From the NCBI RefSeq assembly GCF_000699445.3, contig NC_067195.1:55594465-55658464 (forward strand): 64,000 nucleotides of DNA, written 5' to 3'. The stretch comes from Schistosoma haematobium (lineage: Eukaryota; Platyhelminthes; Trematoda; Strigeidida; Schistosomatidae). Position 1 is the stretch's first letter. Every line of letters starts with the position of its first letter. Position numbers and translations under genes: made by a program. The notes beneath the pieces were generated by a model that saw nothing but the letters and a program-made list of their open reading frames with translations, was not told the DNA's origin and did not search any database. This document shows positions 57,501 through 63,780 of this stretch, in pieces.

Positions 57501-58995
57501 TTATTATAATTATACCATTCGTATGTCTTTTACGAATCAAATAGTCTTAATGAATTGAGCATTGGGTAGAGAGTTAATAGTAAATCTATTTTTGCTATAT
57601 CCCAATGAGTAGAAAAATTGTATTTCTAATGTTTTGTGATTTAATGTATGCCACTCTTTTACTCTGAAGTATTGGCTTAAATGAAGTCACGAAACGTCAG
57701 AAATACAATTTTTCTACTCATTGGGATATAACAAAAATATATTTATTATCAAAATATATTAGCTTATATATTTAGCTTCCCATGAAGTAGTCCTTATAAA
57801 TTGTACATTTGAGAAATCTTGTTTTTGTTTTTTGCTGCTAAATTTTTCATTACTTTTACAAATTCTAAACAGAGATATAGCTACAAGAAGTTTTCTTGTT
57901 GGAAAAAAGTTAATTGTCAAACTATCAGATTTTTCAATGTGTAGACCAATTCAACCTGGTGTTGATTTTATCTCTACTTCTAATGAATGTTTGCCGATAA
58001 AATGGTTACCTCTTGAATCAATTTTAGAAGGAAAATTTCATACAGATACTGATGTTTGGTCTTTTGGAGTTTTATTATGGGAAGTTTTCAGTTTCGCTGT
58101 CGAACCATTTACTAATCTAAGTCATTCAGAAGTGAGTATTTTTCTGGAAATTTCAGTTCATTAAAAAAATTAAGTATGTCATCTTATGTTTTAATACTTA
58201 ATAGAATCGAGTTTTATTCATTTTTATAATTAAGAATTGCAAATGTTTATCAAATGGGTGTTTTCAATTCTAGTAGATTGACATAGTTATGGTATTTAGC
58301 CGAAGTTTATTGTTAAGACTTCAAATATTCAGATTGTGAAAATCCGATATTTTATTGAGCATTGAGCAATACTATTTTTATAAAGTATTTAGAATAATAT
58401 CAGAAGGGGTTTTTGTGGATATTATAGTAATTTTAATAGTTGAGATCATGAGTCAGTTGAAGCTAGACCACCATGGAAAAGCTAGAAGCACTGGACAGTA
58501 GGACGAAATGGACCTCCAGTGCTTCCAGGTTTTCCATAGTGGTCTAGCTTCAATTGACTCATGATCTCAACTACTAAAATATATTTAGAGTAAATTTCTT
58601 CGTTATTTAGTTTGTTATTTATGTGTAAATTGAAGCTAATATTGCCTATAATTTTAGTTATTCAAACCAGTGTTTGTGAAGGCATCAAATTAAGTTTACT
58701 ACATTGATATGTAGCAAGATTTATTAATACAGATCAAGGTAAATGACTTATATCTGTTGCGAAATATTTTGATTTCAGTCAATTTTTATATCATTATAAA
58801 TGATATAGATCTTTCTACTAATTTTTTAAAAAGATTATTAAACTTTTGGAACACGGTGACCGTTTAACACGTCCATCACAATGTCCAGAATCTATTTATC
58901 AGTTAATGCTTAAATGCTGGTCAGCTGATCGTACAGAACGTCCAAAATTCATTTACATAAGAAACTGCTTAAAAGAAATCTTCAAAGATCTGTAA
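17319..58995 (+). CDS. ROR: ROR-like receptor tyrosine kinase gene, 13 exons, 5' end missing
   Basis: This is a single-pass receptor of the ROR family. In other animals these bind Wnt ligands through a Frizzled domain and act in planar polarity and neuronal signalling. Exons read here are 17319-17636, 19082-19203, 20657-20765, 20983-21022, 29021-29454/8, 35838-36179, 39798-40231, 43710-44722, 45088-45297, 48632-48778, 49520-49850, 57873-58131 and 58834-58995. They code in order for Ig, second Ig-like, Frizzled CRD, kringle, transmembrane helix, long juxtamembrane segment and kinase. Each junction has an AG acceptor and GT donor, and phases match except between 29458 and 35838. The Ig-Fz-kringle-TM-kinase order is diagnostic of ROR, with MuSK of some fish the nearest alternative. 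The segment CLPIKWLPLESILEGKF followed by WEVFSF also fits ROR. The kinase lacks several catalytic residues. The initiation exon and signal peptide were not found. Confidence 0.8.
17637..19081 (+). other. ROR intron, no repeats recognised
   Basis: AT-rich intron with standard gtatgt and aacag ends. The open frames in it lack any protein signature. Confidence 0.6.
19082..19203 (+). CDS. ROR: ROR exon: second Ig-like domain, N-terminal half
   Basis: The exon begins after a ttttttaacag acceptor and ends before gtaaat. It joins in phase 1 to the previous exon and exits in phase 0. The 41 codons include HNATVDW (an N-glycosylation sequon) and YRFPCIFGGTDP, whose Cys sits where the first Ig cysteine is expected. 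It looks like half of a second Ig domain completed by the exon at 20657. I see no clear core Trp, so this domain is divergent. Confidence 0.65.
19284..19475 (-). repeat. Smα-like repeat copy
   Basis: The minus-strand sequence has a pol III B-box-like ggtcctggattcgacc and, downstream of it, a degenerate hammerhead core (aaggagttcgatacaaaaacg). Together with the shared ends (cctcaagattttcaatggtgg, then atcatgaatt on the plus strand) it matches the other copies in this window. In S. mansoni the Smα family is known to be tRNA-like and to encode a hammerhead ribozyme. This copy is worn. Confidence 0.65.
19700..19850 (+). repeat. Smα-like repeat copy, 3' part
   Basis: On the + strand the hammerhead region reads ccaggagtcccacactagg followed by atgagaaag. 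The core CTGANGA has changed to CCCAGGA, so the ribozyme would be dead. The 3' part (acccagtacttctaggtttt) is as in the other copies. It faces the copy at 19284-19475 in opposite orientation with about 225 bp between. Confidence 0.6.
20657..20765 (+). CDS. ROR: ROR exon: second Ig-like domain, C-terminal half
   Basis: The 36 codons include DSIVECKVQNSLGMVHD, a typical end of an Ig C2 domain: the second Cys, followed by the N-x-x-G turn. The upstream acceptor (tttaag) has a poor pyrimidine tract and the donor is gtcagt, so the exact start is less certain than for the other exons. It enters in phase 0 from the exon ending at 19203 and leaves in phase 1. Confidence 0.6.
20983..21022 (+). CDS. 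ROR: ROR small linker exon
   Basis: This 40-nt exon lies between a ttttag acceptor and a gtcagt donor. It joins the second Ig-like domain to the Frizzled domain and encodes roughly DSKAWGIKHGVSD. The case rests on phase: it takes the phase-1 exit at 20765 and delivers phase 2, which the Frizzled exon at 29021 needs. It has no domain of its own. Confidence 0.5.
21023..22909 (+). other. ROR intron, first part
   Basis: Apart from the Smα-like copy at 21940-22090 I see only AT-rich intron sequence with no supported gene. Confidence 0.5.
21940..22090 (-). repeat. Smα-like repeat copy
   Basis: Degenerate copy. On the plus strand ccgcatcttgtaatcgagcccagga and the following accactaaagtggcatcc parallel the B-box and A-box parts of the copy at 40620-40860. 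The hammerhead region (tgaaaattctaagcactgcg) is badly worn. Confidence 0.5.
22910..25355 (+). mobile_element. SR2-like RTE copy, internally deleted and decayed
   Basis: It starts with an SR2-like 5' end (aggcccggccgtagttg, then the ggggtgtgatagcagtg hairpin region shared with 34331). It skips most of the endonuclease (a jump at about 23215), then follows the RT (GKQWWVAKA at 23475, LEHADDIVLFDED at 24375, with the YADD tyrosine changed to His) to the 3' end near 25355. Stops are dense, so it is an old copy. It lies in the large ROR intron. Confidence 0.8.
25356..26201. other. AT-rich intron sequence
   Basis: Nothing recognisable between two RTE copies. The AT content is very high. Confidence 0.5.
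26398..26706 (+). pseudogene. RTE ORF2 C-terminal fragment
   Basis: The 102-codon frame reads MRFSPSKCKLLLQNW, EVVERVDNFTYLESLI and SARIRKARLAFANLRHLW, the thumb and C-terminal part of RTE ORF2. It ends at a TGA in the region where other copies have a Cys codon. The reading resumes at about 26911-27222 (LQRLRWLGHMLRMPKHRLP). Confidence 0.8.
26911..27222 (+). pseudogene. RTE ORF2 extreme C-terminus
   Basis: This frame of 103 codons carries DLQRLRWLGHMLRM, GQTEMGHQCLESPTSGLSHVGRC and DMAQNRSQWCRCIHSL. All are shared with the 3' ends of the copies at 30662-30950 and 25080-25150. It belongs to the truncated element at 26202-27424 and has no upstream initiation of its own. Confidence 0.85.
27837..28373. 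repeat. Foldback element with ~130-bp inverted arms
   Basis: The left arm (27837-27971) and right arm (about 28240-28373) are inverted copies starting TTTTGAAAAGAGCAAGAA and continuing through tcatttttatttcgttgg and cagcctcttacaac to aattacataatgggttta. By eye they differ at roughly one position in fifteen. The roughly 270-bp centre codes for nothing. This is a MITE-like or foldback structure inside the intron. Confidence 0.8.
29021..29458 (+). CDS. ROR: ROR exon: Frizzled cysteine-rich domain
   Basis: This exon of about 146 codons follows an intron of 8 kb full of retroelements. YCQSYSTIL, SVCYPFIENI, WRCINLAKHLTC, YPRCEI and IEYPVC give the spaced cysteines and aromatic residues of a Frizzled/ROR CRD, the Wnt-binding module. 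Between the VKNLFTSW segment and the CINLAKHL segment lies a Ser/Asn-rich stretch of about 45 residues that makes the domain longer than usual. Two donors are possible. The strong gtaagt at 29459 leaves phase 2, which the next recognised exon does not accept. The weaker gtttgt at 29455 leaves phase 1, which it does, and keeps a cysteine codon at the junction. Confidence 0.75.
29459..30407. other. AT-rich intron sequence
   Basis: No gene or repeat recognised between the Frizzled exon and the RTE element. Confidence 0.5.
30662..30856 (-). pseudogene. RTE ORF2 C-terminal fragment
   Basis: The 64 codons include GGQTKTWHKSMNSLTSGLSHIG and ETLNDMAQNRLQ. They match the + strand copy at 26911-27222 and form the end of the ORF in the element at 30421-34331. 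Confidence 0.8.
31291..33387 (-). pseudogene. RTE endonuclease and reverse transcriptase
   Basis: The 698-codon frame is the best-preserved RTE product here. Its endonuclease has FVVSAYSPTD, VIMAGDFNAQVG and LDSDHALV (the final catalytic His). Its RT has LKRGRAAGLDRFTPEIF, FRPGRGCIDQIFTL, LLDLKAAFDSVDR, SSGVRQGCPLSAFLF and LEYADNIVLFGED. The last is the catalytic motif, with Asn for the second Asp (31456-31467), which should abolish polymerisation. It stops at 31291. The C-terminal part continues out of frame, in line with a one-base loss compared with the copy at 26534. Confidence 0.9.
33396..33992 (-). pseudogene. RTE ORF, N-terminal region
   Basis: The 198-codon frame has a Pro/Ser-rich N-terminus, then LHVGTLNVRTLCQIGQQASLA, the start of the AP-type endonuclease (N of the TLNVRT motif), and VSETRIQDPSS with the catalytic Glu. 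It stops near the point where the endonuclease continues in another frame (31291-33387), a shift explained by one lost base. Confidence 0.85.
34345..35837. other. ROR intron, right of RTE element
   Basis: AT-rich. A short stretch ending cctacgttgatgacgaccgactgactgg at about 35290-35316 resembles the 3' end of an RTE element and may be a tiny truncated copy. An extra small ROR exon could be hidden here, but I could not pick one out. Confidence 0.4.
35838..36179 (+). CDS. ROR: ROR exon: end of Frizzled domain and linker to kringle
   Basis: The open frame runs to a gtaagt donor at 36180 and exits in phase 1, exactly as the kringle exon requires. The sequence (SALDRLLDIHRNESL, then a Ser/Pro/Asn-rich stretch ending KTPDEQNG) has no recognised domain beyond a probable tail of the Frizzled CRD. 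It is likely an extracellular spacer. The acceptor may be the cag at 35837 or the cag at 35879. Both need one carried-in base, so an unrecognised small exon or the weak donor at 29455 must supply it. This is the least certain join in the gene. Confidence 0.6.
36490..36660 (+). repeat. tRNA-derived SINE
   Basis: A tRNA-like head (ggtgacttaatgctaaagg as A-box region, ggttcgaacct as B box at 36548-36558) is followed by a tail ending cacatccaggcacccgg. The same head and tail occur in inverted orientation at 48110-48262. It looks like a pol III-type SINE and not a working tRNA gene, because the cloverleaf is incomplete. Confidence 0.7.
36661..37900. other. AT-rich ROR intron
   Basis: No genes. 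A (CTAT)n microsatellite lies at 37757-37782. Confidence 0.6.
37757..37782. repeat. (CTAT)n microsatellite
   Basis: About six perfect CTAT units within an intron. Confidence 0.95.
37950..38625. repeat. Diverged foldback element, inverted arms ~100 bp
   Basis: The left arm (37950-38050) and right arm (38528-38625) are inverted and share gataaatatatgagtctata and attacatgat/agtgatcc blocks, with more differences than the foldback at 27837. Between them at about 38255-38300 lies a fragment like the end of the Smα-like repeats (catgatctcaaccaaaaact). Confidence 0.65.
38626..39797. other. ROR intron before kringle exon
   Basis: AT-rich. A 90-codon chance frame at 38876-39148 has no recognisable motif. 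Confidence 0.5.
39798..40231 (+). CDS. ROR: ROR exon: kringle domain
   Basis: The exon starts after ttttatttag and ends before gtatgt, entering in phase 1 and leaving in phase 0. It holds a kringle: DCINGKGENYRGLAT, ECKPW, VCRNPSG, RPFCL and SCYQIPQC give the six disulphide cysteines in the usual order, along with the characteristic YRG and CRNP motifs. The spacing between RPFCL and SCYQ is stretched by a Lys/Asn-rich loop. A kringle next to a Frizzled CRD in a receptor kinase is a hallmark of ROR. The following residues (TSNNSDYHHNWTIGD) contain glycosylation sequons. Confidence 0.85.
40620..40860 (-). repeat. Smα-like repeat with hammerhead relic
   Basis: On the minus strand the order is A-box-like tggtctagaggttaaacg, B box ggttcgagtcc, then a hammerhead-like core in which aatcccatactagaacgaaa retains stem II and the GAAA box. 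The CTGANGA box has become CTTAGGA, so self-cleavage should be lost. The 3' part ends tcatgatctcaatcaaaa. It is the most complete copy in the window. Confidence 0.75.
40861..43709. other. ROR intron between kringle and transmembrane exons
   Basis: AT-rich. It contains an (AT)n tract at 42510-42556. No other element was recognised. Confidence 0.6.
42510..42556. repeat. (AT)n microsatellite
   Basis: A perfect alternating AT tract of about 46 bp. Confidence 0.95.
43710..44722 (+). CDS. ROR: ROR exon: transmembrane helix and long juxtamembrane region
   Basis: The exon opens with the membrane helix: TIIACSIVGLVICLIIIG followed by CIIWLINRCSS. An acidic stretch comes next, then a basic one (ERRRKLLTRRRRLRQ). 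The remaining 240 or so residues are Ser-rich and contain clustered cysteines, notably CVICG with CSSCRC about ten residues later, a C-x2-C ... C-x2-C arrangement like a small zinc ribbon. Vertebrate ROR juxtamembrane segments are far shorter, so this looks lineage-specific. It enters in phase 0 and exits in phase 2 at gtaagt. Confidence 0.75.
45088..45297 (+). CDS. ROR: ROR exon: start of kinase domain, degenerate glycine loop
   Basis: The exon follows gtttcag and ends before gtatag. It takes phase 2 and leaves phase 1. The residues RLVEICCLAKRAFGWIILVH align by position with the kinase β1-glycine loop-β2 segment, but only the last glycine of the G-x-G-x-x-G loop remains. A basic and Ser-rich stretch follows (HRRRLLSL, then SSSSQEKENT). 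Loss of the loop glycines would weaken ATP binding. Confidence 0.65.
45298..48109. other. ROR intron within kinase domain
   Basis: Mostly AT-rich sequence. A short hairpin (actcctcggccggagt at about 46470) stands out but is unassigned. No genes seen. Confidence 0.5.
48110..48262 (-). repeat. tRNA-derived SINE
   Basis: On the minus strand tggcttagtggttaaag is a near-perfect A box and ggttcaaacccc a B box, followed by ctccacctgct and a tail ending gtatccaggtacc. It is a second copy of the family seen at 36490-36660, and it is the better preserved one in its A box. Confidence 0.75.
48632..48778 (+). CDS. ROR: ROR exon: kinase β3 lysine and αC helix
   Basis: It encodes NNCIAVLKMIQ, where the Lys of AVLK takes the place of the VAIK lysine, and NFLREAEILVELQHRNIIQLL, the αC helix with its conserved Glu and the HxNII motif. 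Acceptor ttctag and donor gtattg flank it, with phase 1 on both sides. This part of the fold is well conserved, unlike the glycine loop. Confidence 0.8.
48975..49332 (+). repeat. GC-rich retroposon-like repeat
   Basis: About 350 bp of much higher GC content than the intron around it, ending in aaataaataaaac, a simple tail as in retroposed sequences. Frames of about 100 codons exist on both strands but with no known motif. I think it is a SINE-like or non-LTR-derived insertion, class unknown. It lies between two kinase exons. Confidence 0.5.
49520..49850 (+). CDS. ROR: ROR exon: kinase hinge, αD, insert and αE
   Basis: GVCIPLEPLSLLIEYMPFGD is the β4-β5-hinge region, and FYSFLRRY is αD. An insert of about 50 residues with no recognised motif follows, and then LTEMVIDACEAMVYLSELHYVHR, the αE helix leading into the catalytic loop. 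The exon ends inside the Arg codon of HRD at gtgagt, phase 2, and the next exon completes it. Small inserts at this point are known in receptor kinases. Confidence 0.85.
50820..50965 (+). repeat. Smα-like repeat with nearly intact hammerhead core
   Basis: The + strand reads cctgaagaatcccataccagg followed by atgaagcag. The box CTGAAGA fits the CUGANGA core, and the four-pair stem II (atcc/ggat) is intact. The last box is GAAG, not GAAA. The remainder (agcacttcctggttt) follows the pattern of the other copies. Confidence 0.65.
51720..52110 (-). mobile_element. RTE-like 3' fragment
   Basis: Translated on the minus strand with one stop and frame changes it gives DKSIDEVVN, then LRKPNHYLPRHAML, like the GKSIDEVVKL ... 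LRMPNHWLP part of the RTE ORF2 end at about 30870-30950. It is more diverged from SR2-like copies than those are from one another, so it may be an older or different RTE family. Confidence 0.6.
55182..55778. repeat. Foldback element with ~200-bp inverted arms
   Basis: The arms at 55182-55386 and about 55551-55778 are inverted copies beginning TTTYGGCGAGACTCTAATTT. They share a long near-identical block (gtggatactcttcttttaca to gcatatggta). The right arm has about 38-44 extra bases near its outer end. A third TIR-like piece sits in the middle (55499-55536, gattgtctcgtccctatatt). This is a non-autonomous DNA-transposon-like structure with no coding capacity. Confidence 0.85.
56050..56287 (+). 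mobile_element. RTE 3' end, heavily 5'-truncated
   Basis: The last 240 bases of an SR2-like element. gctaatgtggcgtggcaact and tacgtacgtacgaagttcta are the plus-sense equivalents of the 3' end at 30421-30500. It ends in a gactgactgactgac tail. Such short 3' copies are usual for RTE elements. Confidence 0.8.
56989..57358. repeat. Foldback element with ~115-130-bp inverted arms
   Basis: The left arm (56989-57103) and right arm (57225-57358) are inverted. Shared blocks include gagctggatggt, cgttcttctgaacg, tcatcagcacaaatttcagg and catgtggttcacagc. The right arm plus flank has a second copy at 498-668, so this is a dispersed family. Confidence 0.8.
57582..57746. repeat. Short inverted repeat (MITE-like)
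   Basis: The arms at 57582-57637 and 57687-57746 share tatatcccaatgagtagaaa followed by aattgtatttct, inverted, around a loop of about 50 bases. It lies just 5' of the catalytic-loop exon. Confidence 0.8.
57873..58131 (+). CDS. ROR: ROR exon: catalytic loop and activation segment, inactive-looking
   Basis: With the preceding exon it reads HRDIATRSFLVG, where Ser replaces the Asn of HRDLATRN that holds Mg. KLSDFSMCRPI follows, where Ser replaces the Gly of DFG. The activation segment (IQPGVDFISTSNECLPIKW) has no tyrosine where ROR proteins have Tyr-Tyr. PLESILEGKFHTDTDVWSFGVLLWEVFSFAVEPF is otherwise a very good ROR-type C-lobe. It exits in phase 0 at gtgagt. Confidence 0.85.
58132..58428. 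other. Last ROR intron, first part
   Basis: AT-rich, nothing recognised before the palindrome at 58429. Confidence 0.5.
58429..58579. repeat. Palindrome made of two Smα-like 3' ends
   Basis: The arms 58429-58495 and 58512-58579 are inverted copies (gttgagatcatgagtca ... agcactgga) around a 16-base centre with aggacgaaatgg. That centre matches the 3' side of the hammerhead core in Smα-like repeats. It appears to be two copies joined head to head near the ribozyme site, inside the last ROR intron. Confidence 0.75.
58834..58995 (+). CDS. ROR: ROR last exon: end of kinase C-lobe and stop
   Basis: The exon follows an aaaaag acceptor with a weak pyrimidine tract, starts in phase 0, and ends in TAA at 58993-58995. 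RLTRPSQCPESIYQLMLKCW and RTERPKF are the αH-αI segments, with the invariant Arg. Only 15 or so residues follow the last helix, so the Ser/Thr/Pro-rich tail of vertebrate ROR1/2 is absent. Confidence 0.8.
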   Translation: MIKLLEHGDRLTRPSQCPESIYQLMLKCWSADRTERPKFIYIRNCLKEIFKDL

Positions 58996-59845
58996 ACATT
59001 TTAACTTTGAAATGAACTATTTCAATTTTACTTACAGAGAATCAGACATGATTATTTATTTTTTAAACTTTTTTCCCCAACCAAATATTTGTTGTTTTCG
59101 TTTTTCTAATTAGTAATTTTCCTGTAACTTAATTACTGCTATAATTTCTACTGTATAGTGTTTTAAGTTAAAAGTTGTTTTAATTCTTAATCTTAAGCAG
59201 TTTTACAAAAAAAATTTTAACCAGACATAATCAATGTGAACTTTGATACGAATGTGGGTTAGCCCAAATGTTCATAACAGTTCGGCACAACGATATAGAA
59301 TTAGAAAGGTGAACGGCAAAGGAGTTGAGATAATTTTACAGTAATAAGAATTAAGATACTATACTCAGAATTAGATGGTAGAATCACGTCGGTGAATTTT
59401 TTTAGATGAATTCTTCCCAGAATATACTGATGGATATATTCAACTGTCTTAGGTACATTTCTCACGAAATTAGATTCAGACTTTGTCCAAAGACTTGATA
59501 ACTGACTAGACAACTAGATCCTTTTCAAACTGTCCGCTAAGGTTTAACGCTTAGGCTTATCAGAAGGTTTTTTTACTATAGAAGAACTAGAACTTCCAGG
59601 TCCGACTGTTTTAAAAACAACCAAGGATAGTTGTCATCCTGTTATCTATGTCGTCTAATACAATGTTTAGTCTAGCTTTTTCGTATGAATGTCGTGGTTA
59701 GGTTAAATATGACTCACTTTTGGTTTGTAATTTTACTAACCTAGACACTAGGTGAGGAACTCCATTGTCGATACCGGTCCCCAGTTCATTGACCTCCGGC
59801 GGTAGTAGACTAAAAATTCAAGTATTTGCGCGTAATTTAAATCTA

Positions 59846-59902
<57 letters not shown>

Positions 59903-62900
59903 GTTCACAAATAATAGACACTTAGATTTATTGGATCAGTTTGACTGAATCCATGGGAAGCGTCATAAAACTATTTGCTACGAGATGAAAGATCAATTTT
60001 CCACGAAGAAACCGGGTCCGAATTTAGCTGAGCTATTAGTTATCGCACCTGGGTTACCAAATGGAACTGGTTCGCGTGATTTCATCACAAAGTCGAAAAC
60101 AGAGTACAGAAGTTGTATTATCAGTCACATGAACAAAAGTTGGTACGAGGTATTCCATCCGTTACATTGCTAGCCTATCAATCTCACACTCGTTTATAAT
60201 GCACACGGTTAAACGTACAAATCTAATCATCAGTCTTATAACCTCATATGGGGTTAGAACTTCATCGAAATCTAACGTCAGGCAAGTCGTTCCGAAGTGC
60301 TATAGGTTGCAATTAGGTTTTAAAATTCGATTCTCTGGATGTATCGCTAATGACTATTAATTAGGTTTCTGTATCGACTTTGACATAATAGCTATTCACT
60401 CGAACCAAATCAAAAATACAATATATCTTAACGAAGTGGCACTGAATAGATTTTGAGCACCTATACACAGCCAACAGATAACCACAAGACACGATCAGAT
60501 TGTCAATTAGAAGACATTTGTCTGTTTGGTAAAGAATTATATTCTATCTTCTATGTAAACAGGCCGGTTCGATTTCCTCCAAAGATGAGCAATAAAATTG
60601 TCAATATCAATAAACGTTCCAAATAATTAGGAAACGAAACTTTAATCATTGATATGACAGCGAAGGCGGAACTACGTTTTGATTCTTTCTCAACATTATC
60701 TCTTCAATATGATGATCACTGAGTGTAACGGCTGTTTTTATTTGATTATAATATCTTATTCAGTAGACCATTGACGCATTTGGTTATTTTTATCCTCTGG
60801 ATTGAATTGACGTGAACTATGTTCAGTATGACATACAGCGTGCAATTTTGCTTTAATTTCATTTATGTAACTTTTCTAATTAACAGTCAGTGGATATACA
60901 AACTAATATATGAGTGAATTTTCGACTACATTCGTCGTGTTTTTGGAGTGAATAAATATCCACTTGTACTAGTCCTTTGTGATACAACTTCGTGTTGTAG
61001 GAATTGTAAGGGTTTCTTGTTTTTAAATACAAGTAATAAACGATTTAGATATTCTGCATGTTCCTGACAAACGAAACAATCGTGCCACATCATACAATGG
61101 GGCCCTTCCTAATTTCACTTCAAATCCGCTCTCTAGAATCATAATTCAGCACCTGGAGAAACGTCACCAAAGTCCTAGGTAGGTAGTATGATTCCGATAA
61201 CGGCCTACACCTATGTGTCCGATTCTGTTAGCGAATCTAGATTGTTAAAACACGCAAGCGATATGTTATATGTGAATGTATGACACACTGGTACCATGGA
61301 AACAAACAAATAAGTATTTTAGGCTAGAAGTTCCTACTGAATCGTTTCTTTCAAAACTGTCAAAGGAGCTGCAGCTATCCCCAGTATGCGGTTTAAAAAC
61401 TAAAATGAAGAATACAGAAGTAGTATTTGCCTATCGAACTAAGTACTTTTATGGAAATCCGAATAAATTAAGATATGAAATAACCATATACAAAAGCTGT
61501 TCACCAACAGTTTGAGTTGATACTCAAGACACTAAATACCTTGTAAAAAATATATAAATTCCGTACTAGCATCCCTCAGCTGATATTATTTCTAGGCAAG
61601 AACACAAGTGATTGATGAAGTAATATACTGTAAGAGGACCAGTATCGGGCTGTAACTTGTAGGAATATCCTGTTAAAAGTTATTGTTTTTACGTTTGCTG
61701 GATGTTTAGATTATTTTATCTTCTGTTCACAGGTTACCGGCGATAGTTTACCGACATTTTACTTAGTTTTTGTTGATGTAGTAGTTTTACATTGTGCGAG
61801 TCTTTATTATGTTAAGCCAGATTTGTGTAAAATCACTACAAAATATTTTTTCTTCCACGCTTGGTATAATCTCTTATCCAGCTGAATACGGGAAATTAAA
61901 AGGTTATGCAATGACCGGTAGGCATTTATTGTATCTCGATCTAGAACTACTCTTCATGGGACAAAGCGTGTAAATGGTCGAAATTTGATAGATTACTCCA
62001 CGGATGAAATAATATGCTCAAAACAGCGAATGATAAACCTGAGATGTGATCAGTGCATTGTTTCAGGAGATTAGATAAAAACCTCGAAATCACGAAATAA
62101 TTAATACTGGTGTCAGAGAATGTTAGAACACAGTGACTCATTGATAGTTTTGCTCGAGAAATCGAAATACACTACTTGTATAATAGCTAAAATGTGTAAC
62201 ATCAGGAAAATAACAGACTGGAGATATTCTTAAATGAACCCTGAACGAAAATGGAGTTAAACCTAGATCTTCCACACAGAACTATGGTACAGAGAGGTTG
62301 AACGAGCAATAGAGATCTTGTTGTCCAAGAGCCTCTTTGTTAGGTTGTCACTAAACATAAGATCTTCGAGTTCTTCAGTACTTTGAAGAATTAGTGAAGC
62401 AACAATTGAGTCAACAAATAACATCAGCTGCTTCTGAGTTTATTGGAGAATGAGACACCTCTCAAATGATGTCTGGATAAGTATTAGGAAAGCTACAGAA
62501 ACTGAGATGTGACAAAAATCTTGCAAACAGAATCATAGACACAAAAGATAATGTTCTGGTGGACTTATTTATTGTTTATGGTATCGTTGACTTCATTAAC
62601 AGGCTGCTGGGTTTACAGGTAGATCTGTCTTTGACATTAATTAGGACCTACATCCGTTTGTACGTTGAAAAGCCGTTAAAGTTATTCTAAATTCGAGAAG
62701 TTCAAAATACAGGAACAAAGCAGTTATTTATCCTAATCATTTTCGTCACACGTGTATCGGATTTCTCGAAAGAAACTATAATGTGAGATGAAAAGCACCT
62801 ACTTCAGCCTCAAACGGCTCGTGATCTCTTTAGAAGTGAATAGAAAACAACGGTTACAATTTTTACTCTTCTGTATGGCACGTAATTGTCTTCTTTCACT

Positions 62901-63179
62901 TGATTTCAGTAGTTAATGTGTTTTATTATAACAGCTTTTCAGTTGTCGATAGACTTAATAAGTCAGATCGCAGGTGGGCATAGGGTACATGCAACATGAA
63001 TGCTGATGATTTGCTGATCATCATCATTTTTTTGACACGTCTGTGAAAATAGTTGTCAGCAACCCTGAAAATAGGCAGTTTAGAAACAGATAAACAAACA
63101 AAAATGCATGGTGAAGTAAAGAAGAGGGTTCGATGGTAAAACTTTACATTTAATGCTCAACAGTTTTATTTGACTCCAT
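58996..63179. other. Downstream of the ROR gene, unassigned
   Basis: Roughly 4.2 kb with a (TA)n tract at 59847-59901 and only short open frames. A 79-codon frame at 61276-61515 is the most protein-like, but I recognise nothing in it. No poly(A) signal for ROR can be singled out in such AT-rich DNA. Confidence 0.5.
59847..59901. repeat. (TA)n microsatellite
   Basis: A perfect TA tract of about 54 bp. Confidence 0.95.
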
Positions 63180-63580
63180 TTACTGTAAGGAAACTTGATG
63201 TTTCCGCCGTCACTCCAAAAGGATAAGGACATAATAGAACGTATCCAACAGTGAGCCAATAAATCAATTCAGGAACTCAAACTCAAGTCTTATGAAGCGC
63301 TACTCCAACCACTGAATCTTTATCCCTTGAAGAATAGGCATCTCAGAGGTGACCTAATGACTTACAGCATCCTAAACACTTCAAAGCATTGCCTTTGACA
63401 TCTACTTAGGCTTAGTCCGAACACAAACCCTAGGGTTAGCGTCCAGATACTGAAGATACGACATAGCAGAACGGACTGTAGGAGCTCCTTTAGAGTAGTC
63501 AAATTCTGGAATTCGCTGACAGATGAGCTAGTCAAAGCGACTAAGGAGAGTATTCTATCATGATTTACTAACACTTTTCT
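63180..63580 (+). mobile_element. CR1-like RT C-terminal fragment, decayed
   Basis: The + strand translation gives IERIQQ, NKSIQELKLKSYEALLQPLN, LYPLKNRHLRGDLMTYSILNTS and FRVVKFWNSLTDELVKA, the well-known tail of CR1-like RT proteins (compare 9360-9670). Internal stops mark it as a relic. The family differs from the CR1-like copy at 840-9700. Confidence 0.7.
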
Positions 63581-63780
63581 CTCTTATCGATAAATATATC
63601 TAGGTCCGTACTTGTGGGTATTGGAGATCCACTGCTACTAGATACGGAAGCTAGCTAAGCGAAAGCTTCTTCCATTCCGTCCAGAACATCTTGAAACCAC
63701 TTGGAACCATATGCTTCAAGTGTGATAAAAAGGAACACATAGTCACCACTTGAGATTGTACTTCTTCGGTTACAAAAGAA

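Larger units (their letters stand above)
49851..57872. other. Large ROR intron
   Basis: Eight kb between the αE exon and the catalytic-loop exon. It holds the Smα-like copy at 50820, an RTE fragment at 51720, foldback elements at 55182, 56989 and 57582, and an RTE tail at 56050. The stretch 52150-55180 shows nothing I can name. Confidence 0.7.

Noticed and set aside
61276..61515. 79-codon frame with an ATG start
   Set aside because: Reasonable amino-acid mix but no domain, no splice context and no neighbour to support it.
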